DNA of 64,000 bases from Streptomyces sp. NRRL F-5126 (GTDB lineage Bacteria > Actinomycetota > Actinomycetes > Streptomycetales > Streptomycetaceae), in assembly GCF_000721265.1 (NCBI RefSeq), contig NZ_JOFZ01000017.1:6737-70736 (forward strand), given 5' to 3'. Below the pieces are notes generated by a model, which saw nothing but the letters and a program-made list of their open reading frames with translations, did no database searches and was not told the origin of the DNA. This document shows positions 9,440 through 18,265 of this stretch, in pieces. A program made the position numbers and the translations under genes. Position 1 is the first letter of the stretch. Each line of letters starts with the position of its first letter.

Positions 9440-9591
9440 CCTGCCTCACGGCACGGACAGTCGCGGCGGGCGGGCGCAGTGCCCGCATACCAGGGCAAAG
9501 CGCCACGTCCCGCTGCTCATCTGTGCGCGCAACGCCCTGTGTTGCCCCCGTGCGCGGACCTCACGTGCCACCATCGTGCGGGCGGTGACTG

Positions 9592-12498
9592 GTGATACAA
9601 GATCGAGAAGACACGGACGCGACGGAGGGGCAGGCCGGACGGCCTGCCACGGCCGAGGGCCCCTCCGGCGGTGAGCCGTGCGACCGTGACGGCGCGCCGT
9701 CCGCCGCCGCCGGGGAGGACACGGCCGTGACGGACGACGACGGCCGGTCCCCCGATACCGAATCCCCCGATACCGAGTCCGCCGACGCCGAGTCCCCTGA
9801 CGCCGAGTCCTCTGCCGCCGAGTCCCCCGACGGCGAGTCCCCCGAGGCCGTGCGCGCCCAGACGGAGCCCGTCGGCGACGAGGACGAGGTCCCGCACGCC
9901 GACCGCGTCTCCGGCGACGAGCCGCTGCTCGCCGCGCGCGTGCACCGCCCTTCCGACCTGCTGCGCCTCCTCGTGGGGCTGCTCGCCATCGCCCTCGTAC
10001 TCCTGCTGTCCGCGTTCGCCCACGGCACCACGTCGGGTCTTGAGCAGGACATCAGCAGGGGCACGGGCCAGGCGCCGGACCTGCTCGCCAAGTTCGCGGG
10101 GCTGCTGTCCAGCATCGCCGTGCTGCTCGTGCCCGTCGCGTTCGCGATCGAGCGCCTGATCAAACGGGACGGGCTGCGCATCGCGGACGGCGTGCTCGCT
10201 GCGGTGCTCGCCCACGGTGTGACCCTCGCCACCGACCTGTGGGTGGCGCGCGCGGCCCCGCACGGCTTGCAGGCCGCGCTGACCATGCCGCAGGTCGGCA
10301 GCGGGGCGACGGACCCGGTGCACGGCTACCTGGCGCCCGTCATCGCCTACATGACGGCCGTCGGCATGGCCCGAAGGCCGCGCTGGCGGGTGGTCCTGTG
10401 GGCGGTGCTGCTGCTCGACGCGTTCGCCATGCTCGTCGCCGGTTACACGACGCCCTTCTCGATCATTCTGACCGTGCTCATCGGCTGGACGGTGGCCTAC
10501 GGCACGCTCTACGCGGTCGGCTCGCCGAACGTGCGGCCCACCGGCCAGACCCTCATGGCGGGGTTGCGCAGGGTCGGCTTCCGTCCGGTCAGCGCGATGC
10601 GCGCCGAGGAGCCGTCGTCCGAGCCGATCGAGGCGGCCGACCGGGGCCGGCGGTACTTCGTCTCCCTGGAGGACGGGCCGCCGCTCGACGTCACCGTCGT
10701 CGACCGCGAGCAGCAGGCGCAGGGCTTCTTCTACCGGGTGTGGCGCAGGCTGACGCTGCGCTCGATCACCTCGGGCAGGTCCATCCCGTCCCTGCGCCAG
10801 GCGCTTGAGCAGGAGGCACTGCTCGCATACGCGGCGATCGCGGCGGGCGCGCGCGCCCCCAAGCTGATCGCCACATCGGAGCTCGGGCCCGACGCCGTCA
10901 TGCTCGTGTACGAGCACCTCGGCGGGCGCACGCTCGACGCCCTCGCGGACGACGAGATCACCGACGAGCTGATGCGCGGCGCCTGGGAGCAGGTGCGGGC
11001 ACTGCAGTCTCGGCGCATCGCGCACCGCAGCCTGACCGGGGACGCGCTGCTCGTGGACCGTACGGGGCTCGTCACGCTCACGGAGCTGCGCGGCGGCGAG
11101 ATCGCCGCGAGCGACGTGGTGCTGCGCATGGACACCGCGCAGCTGCTCACCACGGTCGGCCTGCGGGTCGGCGCGGAGCGCTCCGTCGCGGCCGCGGTGG
11201 GGGTGCTGGGGCCCGACGCGGTCGCCGACTGCCTGCCGCTGCTCCAGCCGATCGCGCTGAGCCGTTCGACGCGTGCGACGCTGCGCAGGCTCGCGCGCGA
11301 ACGGTCGCAGCGCGAGCGCGAGGCCGTGCTTGAGGCGTCCGCCGCGAACAAGAAGGCGCGGCTCGCGGAGGCGTCCGCCGCGGCGGACGGCGACAAGGAC
11401 GGTGGCAAGAAGGCCGCACGCAAGTCGTTGCGGGCGGAGAAGCAGGCCGAGAAGCGTGCCATAGACGACGCTCTGGGCGGGGCACGCGAGGAGGACCTGC
11501 TCTCGCAGATCCGGGGGCAGGTGCTGCTGATCAGGCCGCAGGCGCCGGTGGAGCCTGTGCGCCTCGAACGGATCAGGCCGCGCACGCTGATCGGGTTCAT
11601 CGCGGGCGCGATCGCCGCGTACTTCCTGCTGTCGCAGCTCACCCAGCTCGACTTCGGCATGGTCATCAGCAAGGCGCACTGGGGCTGGGTGGTGGCCGCG
11701 GTGCTGTTCTCGGCGGCGTCGTACGTGGCGGCCGCGATGAGCCTGCTCGGCTTCGTGCCGGAGCGTGTGCCGTTCCTGCGCACAGTGTCCGCGCAGGTCG
11801 CCGGGTCCTTCGTGAAGATCGTCGCACCGGCGGCGGTCGGCGGTGTCGCGCTGAACACCCGGTTCCTGCAGCGCTCCGGGGTGCGCCCAGGACTCGCGGT
11901 GGCGAGCGTGGGCGCGTCCCAGCTGTTCGGGCTCGGCGCGCACATCCTGCTGCTGGCGGCCTTCGGCTATCTGACGGGTACGGAGAAGACGACGTCGCTC
12001 ACCCCGTCGAGGACGGTGATCGCGGGGCTGCTGACGGTCGCGGTGCTCGTCCTCGTGGTGACGGCGATCCCGTTCCTGCGCAAGTGGGTGGTGACACGGC
12101 TGCGGTCGCTGTTCGCCGGCGTCGTGCCGCGCATGCTGGACGTCCTGCAGCAGCCGATGAAGCTGGCGACGGGCATCGGCGGCCAGCTGCTGCTGACGGG
12201 CATGTTCGTGATGTGCCTCGACGCGTCGATCCGCGCGTTCGACAACGGGCACCAGCAGCTGAGCTACGCGAGCATCGCCGTCGTCTTCCTCGCGGGCAAC
12301 GCGATCGGCTCCGCGGCGCCCACCCCGGGCGGTGTGGGCGCGATCGACGGCGCGCTGACGCTGGGCCTGCTGGCCGTGGGCCTGCCGAAGGAGGTCGCGG
12401 CGCCGGCGGTGCTGCTGTTCCGCCTGATGACGCTGTGGGTGCCGGTGCTGCCGGGGTGGATCTGCTTCAACCAGCTGACCCGCAGAGGCTCACTCTGA
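9592..12498 (+). CDS. Multi-domain membrane protein: kinase-like domain plus LPG-synthase/flippase-type TM domain
   Basis: Up to 968 residues. The N-terminus is acidic and disordered with a repeated ESPD/ESAD unit (about 50-85). Five or so membrane helices follow (about 125-310). A cytosolic stretch (about 340-590) resembles a degenerate protein-kinase fold (VMLVYEHLGGRTLD hinge; HRSLTGDALLVD where HRD..N would be), then a Lys/Ala-rich linker. The last third (about 645-960) is the UPF0104/lysylphosphatidylglycerol-synthase TM domain, including the NAIGSAAPTPGGVGAIDG loop. A strong GGGGAGG sits 8 bases before an in-frame GTG at 9727, so the true protein may start there (923 residues). No aminoacyl-transfer domain is present, so a lipid- or glycan-linked role is only inferred. 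Confidence 0.82.
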   Translation: MIQDREDTDATEGQAGRPATAEGPSGGEPCDRDGAPSAAAGEDTAVTDDDGRSPDTESPDTESADAESPDAESSAAESPDGESPEAVRAQTEPVGDEDEVPHADRVSGDEPLLAARVHRPSDLLRLLVGLLAIALVLLLSAFAHGTTSGLEQDISRGTGQAPDLLAKFAGLLSSIAVLLVPVAFAIERLIKRDGLRIADGVLAAVLAHGVTLATDLWVARAAPHGLQAALTMPQVGSGATDPVHGYLAPVIAYMTAVGMARRPRWRVVLWAVLLLDAFAMLVAGYTTPFSIILTVLIGWTVAYGTLYAVGSPNVRPTGQTLMAGLRRVGFRPVSAMRAEEPSSEPIEAADRGRRYFVSLEDGPPLDVTVVDREQQAQGFFYRVWRRLTLRSITSGRSIPSLRQALEQEALLAYAAIAAGARAPKLIATSELGPDAVMLVYEHLGGRTLDALADDEITDELMRGAWEQVRALQSRRIAHRSLTGDALLVDRTGLVTLTELRGGEIAASDVVLRMDTAQLLTTVGLRVGAERSVAAAVGVLGPDAVADCLPLLQPIALSRSTRATLRRLARERSQREREAVLEASAANKKARLAEASAAADGDKDGGKKAARKSLRAEKQAEKRAIDDALGGAREEDLLSQIRGQVLLIRPQAPVEPVRLERIRPRTLIGFIAGAIAAYFLLSQLTQLDFGMVISKAHWGWVVAAVLFSAASYVAAAMSLLGFVPERVPFLRTVSAQVAGSFVKIVAPAAVGGVALNTRFLQRSGVRPGLAVASVGASQLFGLGAHILLLAAFGYLTGTEKTTSLTPSRTVIAGLLTVAVLVLVVTAIPFLRKWVVTRLRSLFAGVVPRMLDVLQQPMKLATGIGGQLLLTGMFVMCLDASIRAFDNGHQQLSYASIAVVFLAGNAIGSAAPTPGGVGAIDGALTLGLLAVGLPKEVAAPAVLLFRLMTLWVPVLPGWICFNQLTRRGSL

Positions 12499-12557
12499 CG
12501 CGACGGGTGCGCCCCGGGCCGCCTGGCTACGGATCACTGCCCGGCCTGGCGTAAGGA

Positions 12558-12750
12558 CCGGTGCCGTTATGGGCGCCGAACCCGCCCGCTGTGGAGTGCG
12601 GCGCCGGGAAGGCAGCGCGACGGGCCGTCTCGCCGTCGCCACGCGTTCCCGCGCCGACACGAGTCACCCCGCGGCGCCGCCCGCCGTGCGGCGCCGCGGC
12701 GAAGCAGGCACCCCGCCTTCGCGGCCGGCCGCCGCCCATAACGGCACCGG
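12558..12750. repeat. 17-bp perfect inverted repeat with 159-base spacer
   Basis: CCGGTGCCGTTATGGGC at 12558-12574 is exactly complementary to 12734-12750. The left copy lies 60 bases after the membrane-protein stop. The arms carry a TTAT/ATAA core unusual in this GC-rich stretch, so the match is unlikely to be compositional. It could be a long-loop hairpin or a remnant of an inverted-repeat element. Confidence 0.6.
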
Positions 12751-13019
12751 CCGCGCCGGACAGCCGGGCACGCGGCACGTCGGTCGTCCGCCCCGGGCCG
12801 GTACCCGACGGCTCGTCCGTCTTCCAGCACCTGCCGGAACCGGCGACTGCCGGGGCCCTCGCCAGGCGCGGGCCGTGAACGGCGCAAGCCGCCCGGGCGG
12901 GGCAAGCCCCGTCGTTGGCGACGCGGCCCGTCTCCCCCGGCCTGCCGGAGCCCTCACGCAGGGCAGGCCCGGCTCGGGGCCGGGGGGCCGGCCCCCGGGG
13001 CACACGACCACGACCAGCC

Positions 13020-13345
13020 GCGCACACAACGCCAGCCGCCGCCTCCCGCTGAGGCTGCCACTGACCGGGGGGCACGGGGGTGCGGGGCCAAGACCGCGGC
13101 ACACGGCCACAACCGGCCGCGCGCACAAGGCCAGCCGCCGCCTCCCGCCGGGACCCCGAAGCACAGGGCTCGGGACCCGCCCCCGGGGCACGGGGACCAC
13201 GACGGGCCTCGCGCACAAGGCCAGCCGCCGCCTCCCGCCGGGGCCCCGGAGCACAGGGCTCGGGACCGGCCCCCGGGGTACGGGACCACGACGGGCCTCG
13301 CGCCCGGTGCCAGTGGCCGCCGCCCGCCGGGGCGGCCCCGGCCGG
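13020..13345. repeat. 90-bp tandem repeat (minisatellite), about three copies
   Basis: Copies begin with GCGCACAA-GCCAGCCGCCGCC at about 13020, 13121 and 13211, with a degenerate fourth near 13300. The second and third copies are nearly identical over 90 bases; the first is about 101 bases and more diverged. The 90-bp period is a multiple of three, but neither strand gives a plausible protein. Confidence 0.7.
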
Positions 13346-13545
13346 GTGGCACCGGGTGCGGACCCTGGGGGCGGGGCGTGCGGCGGCGGTGCGGCCCGTT
13401 GCGGTGTGGGCCATGGCCGGCACCCGACGCGGCTGTGCTGGTGCGACCGGCAACCGGCGGGGCGCCCGGCAGCGGGTGGTGGCGCCGCCACCCGCTTGGA
13501 CCGTGGCCGCAGGCGGCGGCGCGGGCGCGGCTCCAGCATGGGACC

Positions 13546-15108
13546 ATGCGCAGATCCCTGGTCGCCGCCGTGTCCGCCCTCGCCCTCGTCGCCCTCGCCG
13601 GATGCTCCGATGCCGCGGACAGCGGCTCGGCCCCGGCCTCGGGAGCGTCGCCCGCGCCGAGCGACCTCGCGACGCAGAAACTCGACTGGCGCGCCTGCGG
13701 CGCCCCGAGCGTGGCGCAGGGCGGCGGGGCGGCGCCCAAACCGCTGCCGCACGGCGGCACCTGGCAGTGCGCCGACATGTCCGTGCCGCTCGACTACACG
13801 CATCCGTCGTCCGGCACGATCCGCCTCGCCCTCATCCGTGTGAAGGCCACCGACCAGAAGCACCGCATCGGTTCGCTCATCTTCAACTTCGGCGGCCCCG
13901 GCGGCTCGGGCGTCACCGGCCTGCCGTCGTTCGCGAAGGACTACGAGAAGCTGCGGGCGCGCTACGACCTCGTCAGCTTCGACCCGCGCGGCGTCGGCGA
14001 CAGCGCCCCCGTCGAGTGCGAGAACGACAAGCAGCTCGACTCCTTCTACGCCATGGACTCGACGCCCGACACCGCCGCCGAGAAGAAGGCGTACACGGCG
14101 GCGCTCGCCCGGTACGCGGGCGCCTGCAAGAGCAATTCGTCCGGCAGGCTGCCGCACGTGGGCACCACCGAGGCCGCACGCGACATGGACCTGATGCGGC
14201 AGGTGCTCGGCGACAAGAAGCTGTACTACTTCGGCATCTCGTACGGCACCGAGCTCGGCGGCGTGTACGCGCACCTCTTCCCCACCCACGTCGGACGGGC
14301 GGTCTTCGACGGAGTCGTCGACCCGACCCAGGACTCGCTGCAGGGCGCGCTCGGCCAGGCCAAGGGGTTCCAGCTCGCCCTGGACAACTTCGCCAAGGAC
14401 TGCATCGCGCGCGGCGACGCCTGCCACCTCCCCGGCTCCACGCCGAAGGAGGTCGAGCAGCCCATCGTCGACCTGTTCCACAAGCTCGACGCGCACCCGA
14501 TCCCCGGGATCGGATCGCGCAAGCTGACGCAGACGGAGGCCGCCAACGGGGTGGTGGAGGCGCTGTACTCGAAGGACTTCTGGCCGCTGCTCGAACAGGG
14601 CATCGAGGAGGCGTACGGCGGCAGCGGACAGCTCCTGCTCGCCCTGTCGGACTCGCTCAACGGCCGCGACCAGCACGGCCGCTACAGCAACACGCAGGCC
14701 GCCAACGCCGCCGTCAACTGCCTGGACTCCAAGGAGCGCTTCGGCCTGGCGCGGACCCAGCAGGACCTGGCCGAGTTCCGCAAGGCGTCGCCCGTCTTCG
14801 GCGACCTGCTCGGCTGGGGGATGCTCAGCTGCTCCAAGTGGCCCGTGGCCGGGCGCTGGACGCACCCGGACGTCAGCGCGCCCGGCTCGGCCCCGATCCT
14901 CGTCGTCGGCAACACGGGGGACCCGGCCACGCCGTACGAGGGCGCCAAGGCGATGGAGAAGGCGCTGGGCAAGGGCGTCGCCGTGGAGCTCACGTACAAG
15001 GGGCAGGGCCACGGCGCGTACGACAGCGGCAACGCGTGCGTGCAGCGCACGGTCAACACGTACCTGCTGGACGGGAAGCTGCCGGCCGCCGGCACGGTCT
15101 GCCGGTGA
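13546..15108 (+). CDS. Secreted lipoprotein alpha/beta-hydrolase, TAP/Slp-type aminopeptidase family
   Basis: A 520-residue lipoprotein: signal peptide with lipobox LAGC, Cys20 lipidated. The alpha/beta-hydrolase fold shows the oxyanion strand FNFGGPGGSGVTG (about 114-125), FDPRGVGDS, the nucleophile elbow FGISYGTE with Ser232, an acid in NTGDPATPYE and the histidine in GQGHGAYD near the C-terminus. This is the arrangement of Streptomyces tripeptidyl aminopeptidase and SlpD/SlpE proteins, which trim N-terminal peptides outside the cell. The frame is open further upstream into the repeat region, but the signal peptide fixes the ATG at 13546. Exact substrate unknown. Confidence 0.9.
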   Translation: MRRSLVAAVSALALVALAGCSDAADSGSAPASGASPAPSDLATQKLDWRACGAPSVAQGGGAAPKPLPHGGTWQCADMSVPLDYTHPSSGTIRLALIRVKATDQKHRIGSLIFNFGGPGGSGVTGLPSFAKDYEKLRARYDLVSFDPRGVGDSAPVECENDKQLDSFYAMDSTPDTAAEKKAYTAALARYAGACKSNSSGRLPHVGTTEAARDMDLMRQVLGDKKLYYFGISYGTELGGVYAHLFPTHVGRAVFDGVVDPTQDSLQGALGQAKGFQLALDNFAKDCIARGDACHLPGSTPKEVEQPIVDLFHKLDAHPIPGIGSRKLTQTEAANGVVEALYSKDFWPLLEQGIEEAYGGSGQLLLALSDSLNGRDQHGRYSNTQAANAAVNCLDSKERFGLARTQQDLAEFRKASPVFGDLLGWGMLSCSKWPVAGRWTHPDVSAPGSAPILVVGNTGDPATPYEGAKAMEKALGKGVAVELTYKGQGHGAYDSGNACVQRTVNTYLLDGKLPAAGTVCR

Positions 15109-15117
15109 CCTGACGGG

Positions 15118-15155
15118 GAAGGGCCGGTCCACGCGCGTGCGCGGACCGGCCCTTC
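15118..15155. terminator. Bidirectional terminator hairpin
   Basis: A perfect 13-bp stem (15118-15130 with 15143-15155) and a 12-base loop sits between converging genes ending at 15108 and 15181. Confidence 0.85.
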
Positions 15156-15180
15156 GGCGACTCGTAGCGACTCGTGGCGA

Positions 15181-16359
15181 CTAGTAGACGGGCTTGGTCG
15201 GCTCGATCTGGTTGATCCAGCCGATGACGCCACCGCCGACGTGCACCGCGTCGGAGAAGCCCGCGGACTTCAGCACCGCCAGGACTTCCGCACTGCGGAC
15301 ACCCGTCTTGCAGTGCAAGACGATCTTCTTGTCCTGCGGGAGCGTCTCCAGCGCGTTGCCCATCAGGAACTGGTCCTTCGGGATCAGCTTGGCGCCCGGG
15401 ATGGACACGATCTCGTACTCGTTGGGCTCGCGGACATCGATGATCTCGATGTTCTCGTCGTCGTCGATCCACTCCTTGAGCTGCTTGGGAGTGATCGTCG
15501 AACCGGCGGCGGCCTCCTGGGCCTCCTCCGACACGACACCGCAGAACGCCTCGTAGTCGATGAGCTCCGTGACCGTCGGGTTCTCGCCGCAGACCGCGCA
15601 GTCGGGGTCCTTGCGGACCTTGACCTCGCGGTAGCGCATCTCCAGGGCGTCGTAGATCGTCAGACGCCCGACGAGCGGCTCACCGATGCCCGCGAGGAGC
15701 TTGATCGCCTCGTTGACCTGGATGGAGCCGATGGACGCGCAGAGCACGCCCAGCACGCCGCCCTCGGCGCACGACGGGACCATGCCGGGCGGGGGCGGCT
15801 CCGGGTACAGGCAGCGGTAGCAGGGGCCGTGCTCGGACCAGAAGACGCTGGCCTGGCCGTCGAAGCGGTAGATCGAACCCCAGATGTACGGCTTGTTCAG
15901 CAGCACACAGGCGTCGTTGACCAGGTAACGGGTGGCGAAGTTGTCCGTCCCGTCCACGATCAGGTCGTACGGCGCGAAGATGTCCATCACGTTCTCGGCT
16001 TCGAGCCGTTCCTCGTGCAGGACGACGTTCACGTACGGGTTGATGCCCTTGATCGAGTCCTTCGCGGACTCGGCCTTGGACCTGCCGATGTCGGACTGGC
16101 TGTGGATGATCTGGCGCTGCAGGTTCGACTCGTCGACCTCGTCGAACTCGACGATGCCGAGCGTGCCGACACCGGCCGCGGCCAGGTACATGAGCGCCGG
16201 GGACCCGAGTCCTCCGGCGCCCACGATGAGCACCTTCGCGTTCTTGAGCCGCTTCTGCCCGTCCATGCCCACGTCGGGGATGATCAGGTGACGGGAGTAC
16301 CTGCGGACCTCGTCGACGGTGAGCCCTTCGGCGGGCTCGACCAAGGGGGGCAACGACAC
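15181..16359 (-). CDS. moeZ: MoeZ adenylyltransferase/sulfurtransferase
   Basis: A 392-residue fusion of a ThiF/MoeB adenylyltransferase and a C-terminal rhodanese domain. Visible: nucleotide loop GAGGLGSPALMYLAAAG near residue 48, QRQI, GTDNFATRYL, zinc pairs CYRC and CAVC, and the rhodanese loop LHCKTGVRS near 350 with the persulfide Cys. It activates the C-terminal Gly of sulfur-carrier proteins (MoaD, ThiS, CysO types) and passes sulfur, serving molybdopterin and thiamin-type pathways in the cytosol. The GTG start at 16359 has GAGG 5 bases upstream. A 6-bp inverted repeat (16392-16397 with 16406-16411) lies between it and the spherulin-like gene, so it may have its own transcript. Confidence 0.95.
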   Translation of the reverse strand: MSLPPLVEPAEGLTVDEVRRYSRHLIIPDVGMDGQKRLKNAKVLIVGAGGLGSPALMYLAAAGVGTLGIVEFDEVDESNLQRQIIHSQSDIGRSKAESAKDSIKGINPYVNVVLHEERLEAENVMDIFAPYDLIVDGTDNFATRYLVNDACVLLNKPYIWGSIYRFDGQASVFWSEHGPCYRCLYPEPPPPGMVPSCAEGGVLGVLCASIGSIQVNEAIKLLAGIGEPLVGRLTIYDALEMRYREVKVRKDPDCAVCGENPTVTELIDYEAFCGVVSEEAQEAAAGSTITPKQLKEWIDDDENIEIIDVREPNEYEIVSIPGAKLIPKDQFLMGNALETLPQDKKIVLHCKTGVRSAEVLAVLKSAGFSDAVHVGGGVIGWINQIEPTKPVY

Positions 16360-16424
16360 AGGGACCTCTACAGGGGTAGGTCAATTCGGAAACTGTTCTC
16401 CCTGTAACAGTGCCATGCGCTTTC

Positions 16425-17177
16425 TCATTCCGAGATACCCGGTCCGACGAGCGAGACGATCTCGTCCCAGTACCCGGGCAGCGCCGCGAACGGGTCGCCG
16501 CGGCCGCTCGGGTCGGAGCGGTCGGTGAAGAAGATCGTGCCCGCGCCCTGCCAGCGCGCGATGCGCACCGCCTCGTCCAGGTGCGTGCGCGGTACCCCGT
16601 GCACCAGGTGGACGAAGTGGTCCTGCGGATAGGCGGCCGTCCACTCGGCCGCCTGCGACCAGCGGTAGTCGGCCCACGGCCCGCAGAACGTCACCAACTG
16701 GTCGGCGGCCTCCGCGTATCCGGCGTACGGGTGCGTGCCGTGGCCGAGTACGAGGTGCCCGCCTTCGAGCACCGCCTCCAGGGTCGCGGTGATCCTCCTC
16801 ACGGCGGCGAGGTCCTCCCGGCCCGACGGAGCGCGATCCAGGTAGAAGCCGCCGACGCGGTACCAGTCGGCGAACCGCTGGGCGTCGCGCACCAGCTCGG
16901 CGAAGTCGCAGGTGCCGTGGCGCAGGTCCAGGTGGCCGAGGATTCTGGCCCCGGCGTTGGTCAGCCGGCCCGCCGCCTCCAGGCAGTGCGGGTCGGGCCG
17001 ATCGCCAGGGCCGTCGGCCACGTTGAGCACCGCCCAGTGCAGCGGCGTGCCCGGCCTGGTCAGTTCGGCCCACTCGACGGGCGCGAGCAGGGGGTGCGCG
17101 TAGCCGGGGACGCCGAACCCCGTGCTGCCCGCCGCCGTGCCGGTACGCGGCCGTCCCGTGCTGGTCAGATGCGGCAC
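16425..17177 (-). CDS. Spherulin-4-like protein (possible GH135-related)
   Basis: About 250 residues. The GTG at 17177 is chosen because GGAGG precedes it and it overlaps the end of the epimerase gene, implying coupled translation. The fold cues match the spherulin-4 (Sph3, GH135) TIM-barrel family: VPGYAHPL, LHWAVLNVADGPGDRPD, ARILGHLDL, FADWYRVGGFYLDRAP and GYWDEIVSLVG. In fungal Sph3 the catalytic core is, from memory, an Asp-Glu pair plus a second Glu; here the Asp is kept (D114 in YLDRAP), the adjacent Glu is Arg, and the second Glu position reads LVTFCGPW. No signal peptide is visible. It may be an altered hydrolase or a binding protein in the glycan operon. Confidence 0.75.
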   Translation of the reverse strand: MPHLTSTGRPRTGTAAGSTGFGVPGYAHPLLAPVEWAELTRPGTPLHWAVLNVADGPGDRPDPHCLEAAGRLTNAGARILGHLDLRHGTCDFAELVRDAQRFADWYRVGGFYLDRAPSGREDLAAVRRITATLEAVLEGGHLVLGHGTHPYAGYAEAADQLVTFCGPWADYRWSQAAEWTAAYPQDHFVHLVHGVPRTHLDEAVRIARWQGAGTIFFTDRSDPSGRGDPFAALPGYWDEIVSLVGPGISE

Positions 17178-18145
17178 GCGGCCTCCATCCAGATGTCCGC
17201 CAGCGACTCCTCCAGACCGATCCTCGGGCGCCAGCCGAGCCGGTCGCGCGCCGTGCGGACGTCGGCCTGCTGCCATGTCCCGCAGCCGTCGGGGTACGGG
17301 AAGGGGCCGACGCCCAGGTGCTCGGCCGCGGGCTCGCCGCGCGGCGAGCCGATCGGGCCGTGGCCGTGGGCGCGCGCGACGGCGGGGGACGGCGCGTCCA
17401 GCTCGTTGAGCGCGCCCGCGTAACCGGCCACCCTGGCCAGCACGGCGGCGGCGTCCCTGAGCTTGACCGCCCTGCCGGTGCCGATGTTCACGACGCCCTG
17501 GGCCGCCGAGAGCGAGGCCGCGTGGACGGCGCGCGCGACGTCACGCACGTCCACGAAGTCGCGCTGCACGCCGAGTCCGGCCAGCTTGAGCTCCGGGTCG
17601 CCCGCCTGCATGGCGCGCCGCATCGCCTCGGCGAGCCGGCCGAGCGGCGAGCCCGCGGGCGTGCCCGGGCCGACCGGCGAGAAGACGCGCAGCACGACCG
17701 CGTCGAGCCCCGAGCCGAGCACCAACTCCGTGGCGGAGAGCTTGCTCACGCCGTACGGGCCGCCGGGGCGCGGCACCGCGTCCTCCGCGGTGGACGAGCC
17801 GGGCTGCGATGGCCCGTACTCGGAGGCGCAGCCGATCTGCACGAGGCGCGCGCCGCAGCCGCTGCGCCTGAGGGCCTCGCAGACGGTCGCGACGGACACG
17901 GTGTTGTGGCGGATCAGGTCGCGGGCGCCGCCTCGGGTGGAGCCCGCGCAGTTGATGACCACGCCGGGGTGCACGGCGTCCATGAAGCGCGTCAGGGCTC
18001 CCGGGCTGCCGCCCGCGAGGTCGAAGCGCACGTCGGCGTCGTCGCCCCTGCCGAGTGCGGTGAGGTGGACCGCGGGGTCGGCGAGCAGGCGGTCCGCGAC
18101 GAAGCGGCCGAGGAAGCCGTTGGCGCCGAGCAGCAGGACCCTCAT
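17165..18145 (-). CDS. NAD-dependent sugar-nucleotide epimerase/dehydratase
   Basis: A 326-residue extended SDR protein. The NAD(P) site GANGFLG begins at residue 8; NCAGSTRGG follows the fourth strand; GCASEYG carries the catalytic Ser region; the YGVSK motif supplies Tyr and Lys. DFVDVRDVARA and GVVNIGTG are typical of UDP-sugar epimerases and dehydratases. GAGAGGGG stands 7 bases before the ATG. It sits in a minus-strand operon behind a membrane protein and a DUF3492 glycosyltransferase, and its stop overlaps the start of the spherulin-like gene, so it likely makes a sugar nucleotide for that glycan. C4-epimerase versus dehydratase cannot be decided here. Confidence 0.88.
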   Translation of the reverse strand: MRVLLLGANGFLGRFVADRLLADPAVHLTALGRGDDADVRFDLAGGSPGALTRFMDAVHPGVVINCAGSTRGGARDLIRHNTVSVATVCEALRRSGCGARLVQIGCASEYGPSQPGSSTAEDAVPRPGGPYGVSKLSATELVLGSGLDAVVLRVFSPVGPGTPAGSPLGRLAEAMRRAMQAGDPELKLAGLGVQRDFVDVRDVARAVHAASLSAAQGVVNIGTGRAVKLRDAAAVLARVAGYAGALNELDAPSPAVARAHGHGPIGSPRGEPAAEHLGVGPFPYPDGCGTWQQADVRTARDRLGWRPRIGLEESLADIWMEAACRI

Positions 18146-18265
18146 CGGGACGCCCCTCTCACGGTCGCGGCCACCTGGGCCCGGGTCCTGGGGTGCGGGA
18201 TCATGACGGTTGGTCTCCTTGGTGTGGTGGTGAAGGGGTTGCGGCCCGGCGGCACGGGCGGGCCC

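Larger units (their letters stand above)
12499..13545. repeat. 1.05-kb non-coding, repeat-filled GC-rich gap
   Basis: No frame here looks protein-coding: translations on both strands are Arg/Gly/Pro/Ala strings and the longest open frames run antisense through the peptidase gene. The stretch holds a 17-bp inverted repeat near its left end and a 90-bp tandem repeat near its right end (listed separately). The promoter of the gene at 13546 should lie in its last 200 bases, but I saw no clear hexamers. Confidence 0.6.

Noticed and set aside
9517..12252. 911-residue minus-strand open frame
   Set aside because: Arg/His/Gln-rich shadow of the large membrane protein on the plus strand.
12569..13843. 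424-residue plus-strand open frame through the repeat region
   Set aside because: It overlaps the peptidase start out of frame and has no domain; the 90-bp repeat gives only low-complexity residues.
12664..15132. 822-residue open frame on the minus strand
   Set aside because: It lies antisense to the lipoprotein peptidase and across the repeats; its composition is Arg/Ala/Val-rich shadow of a GC-rich gene on the other strand.
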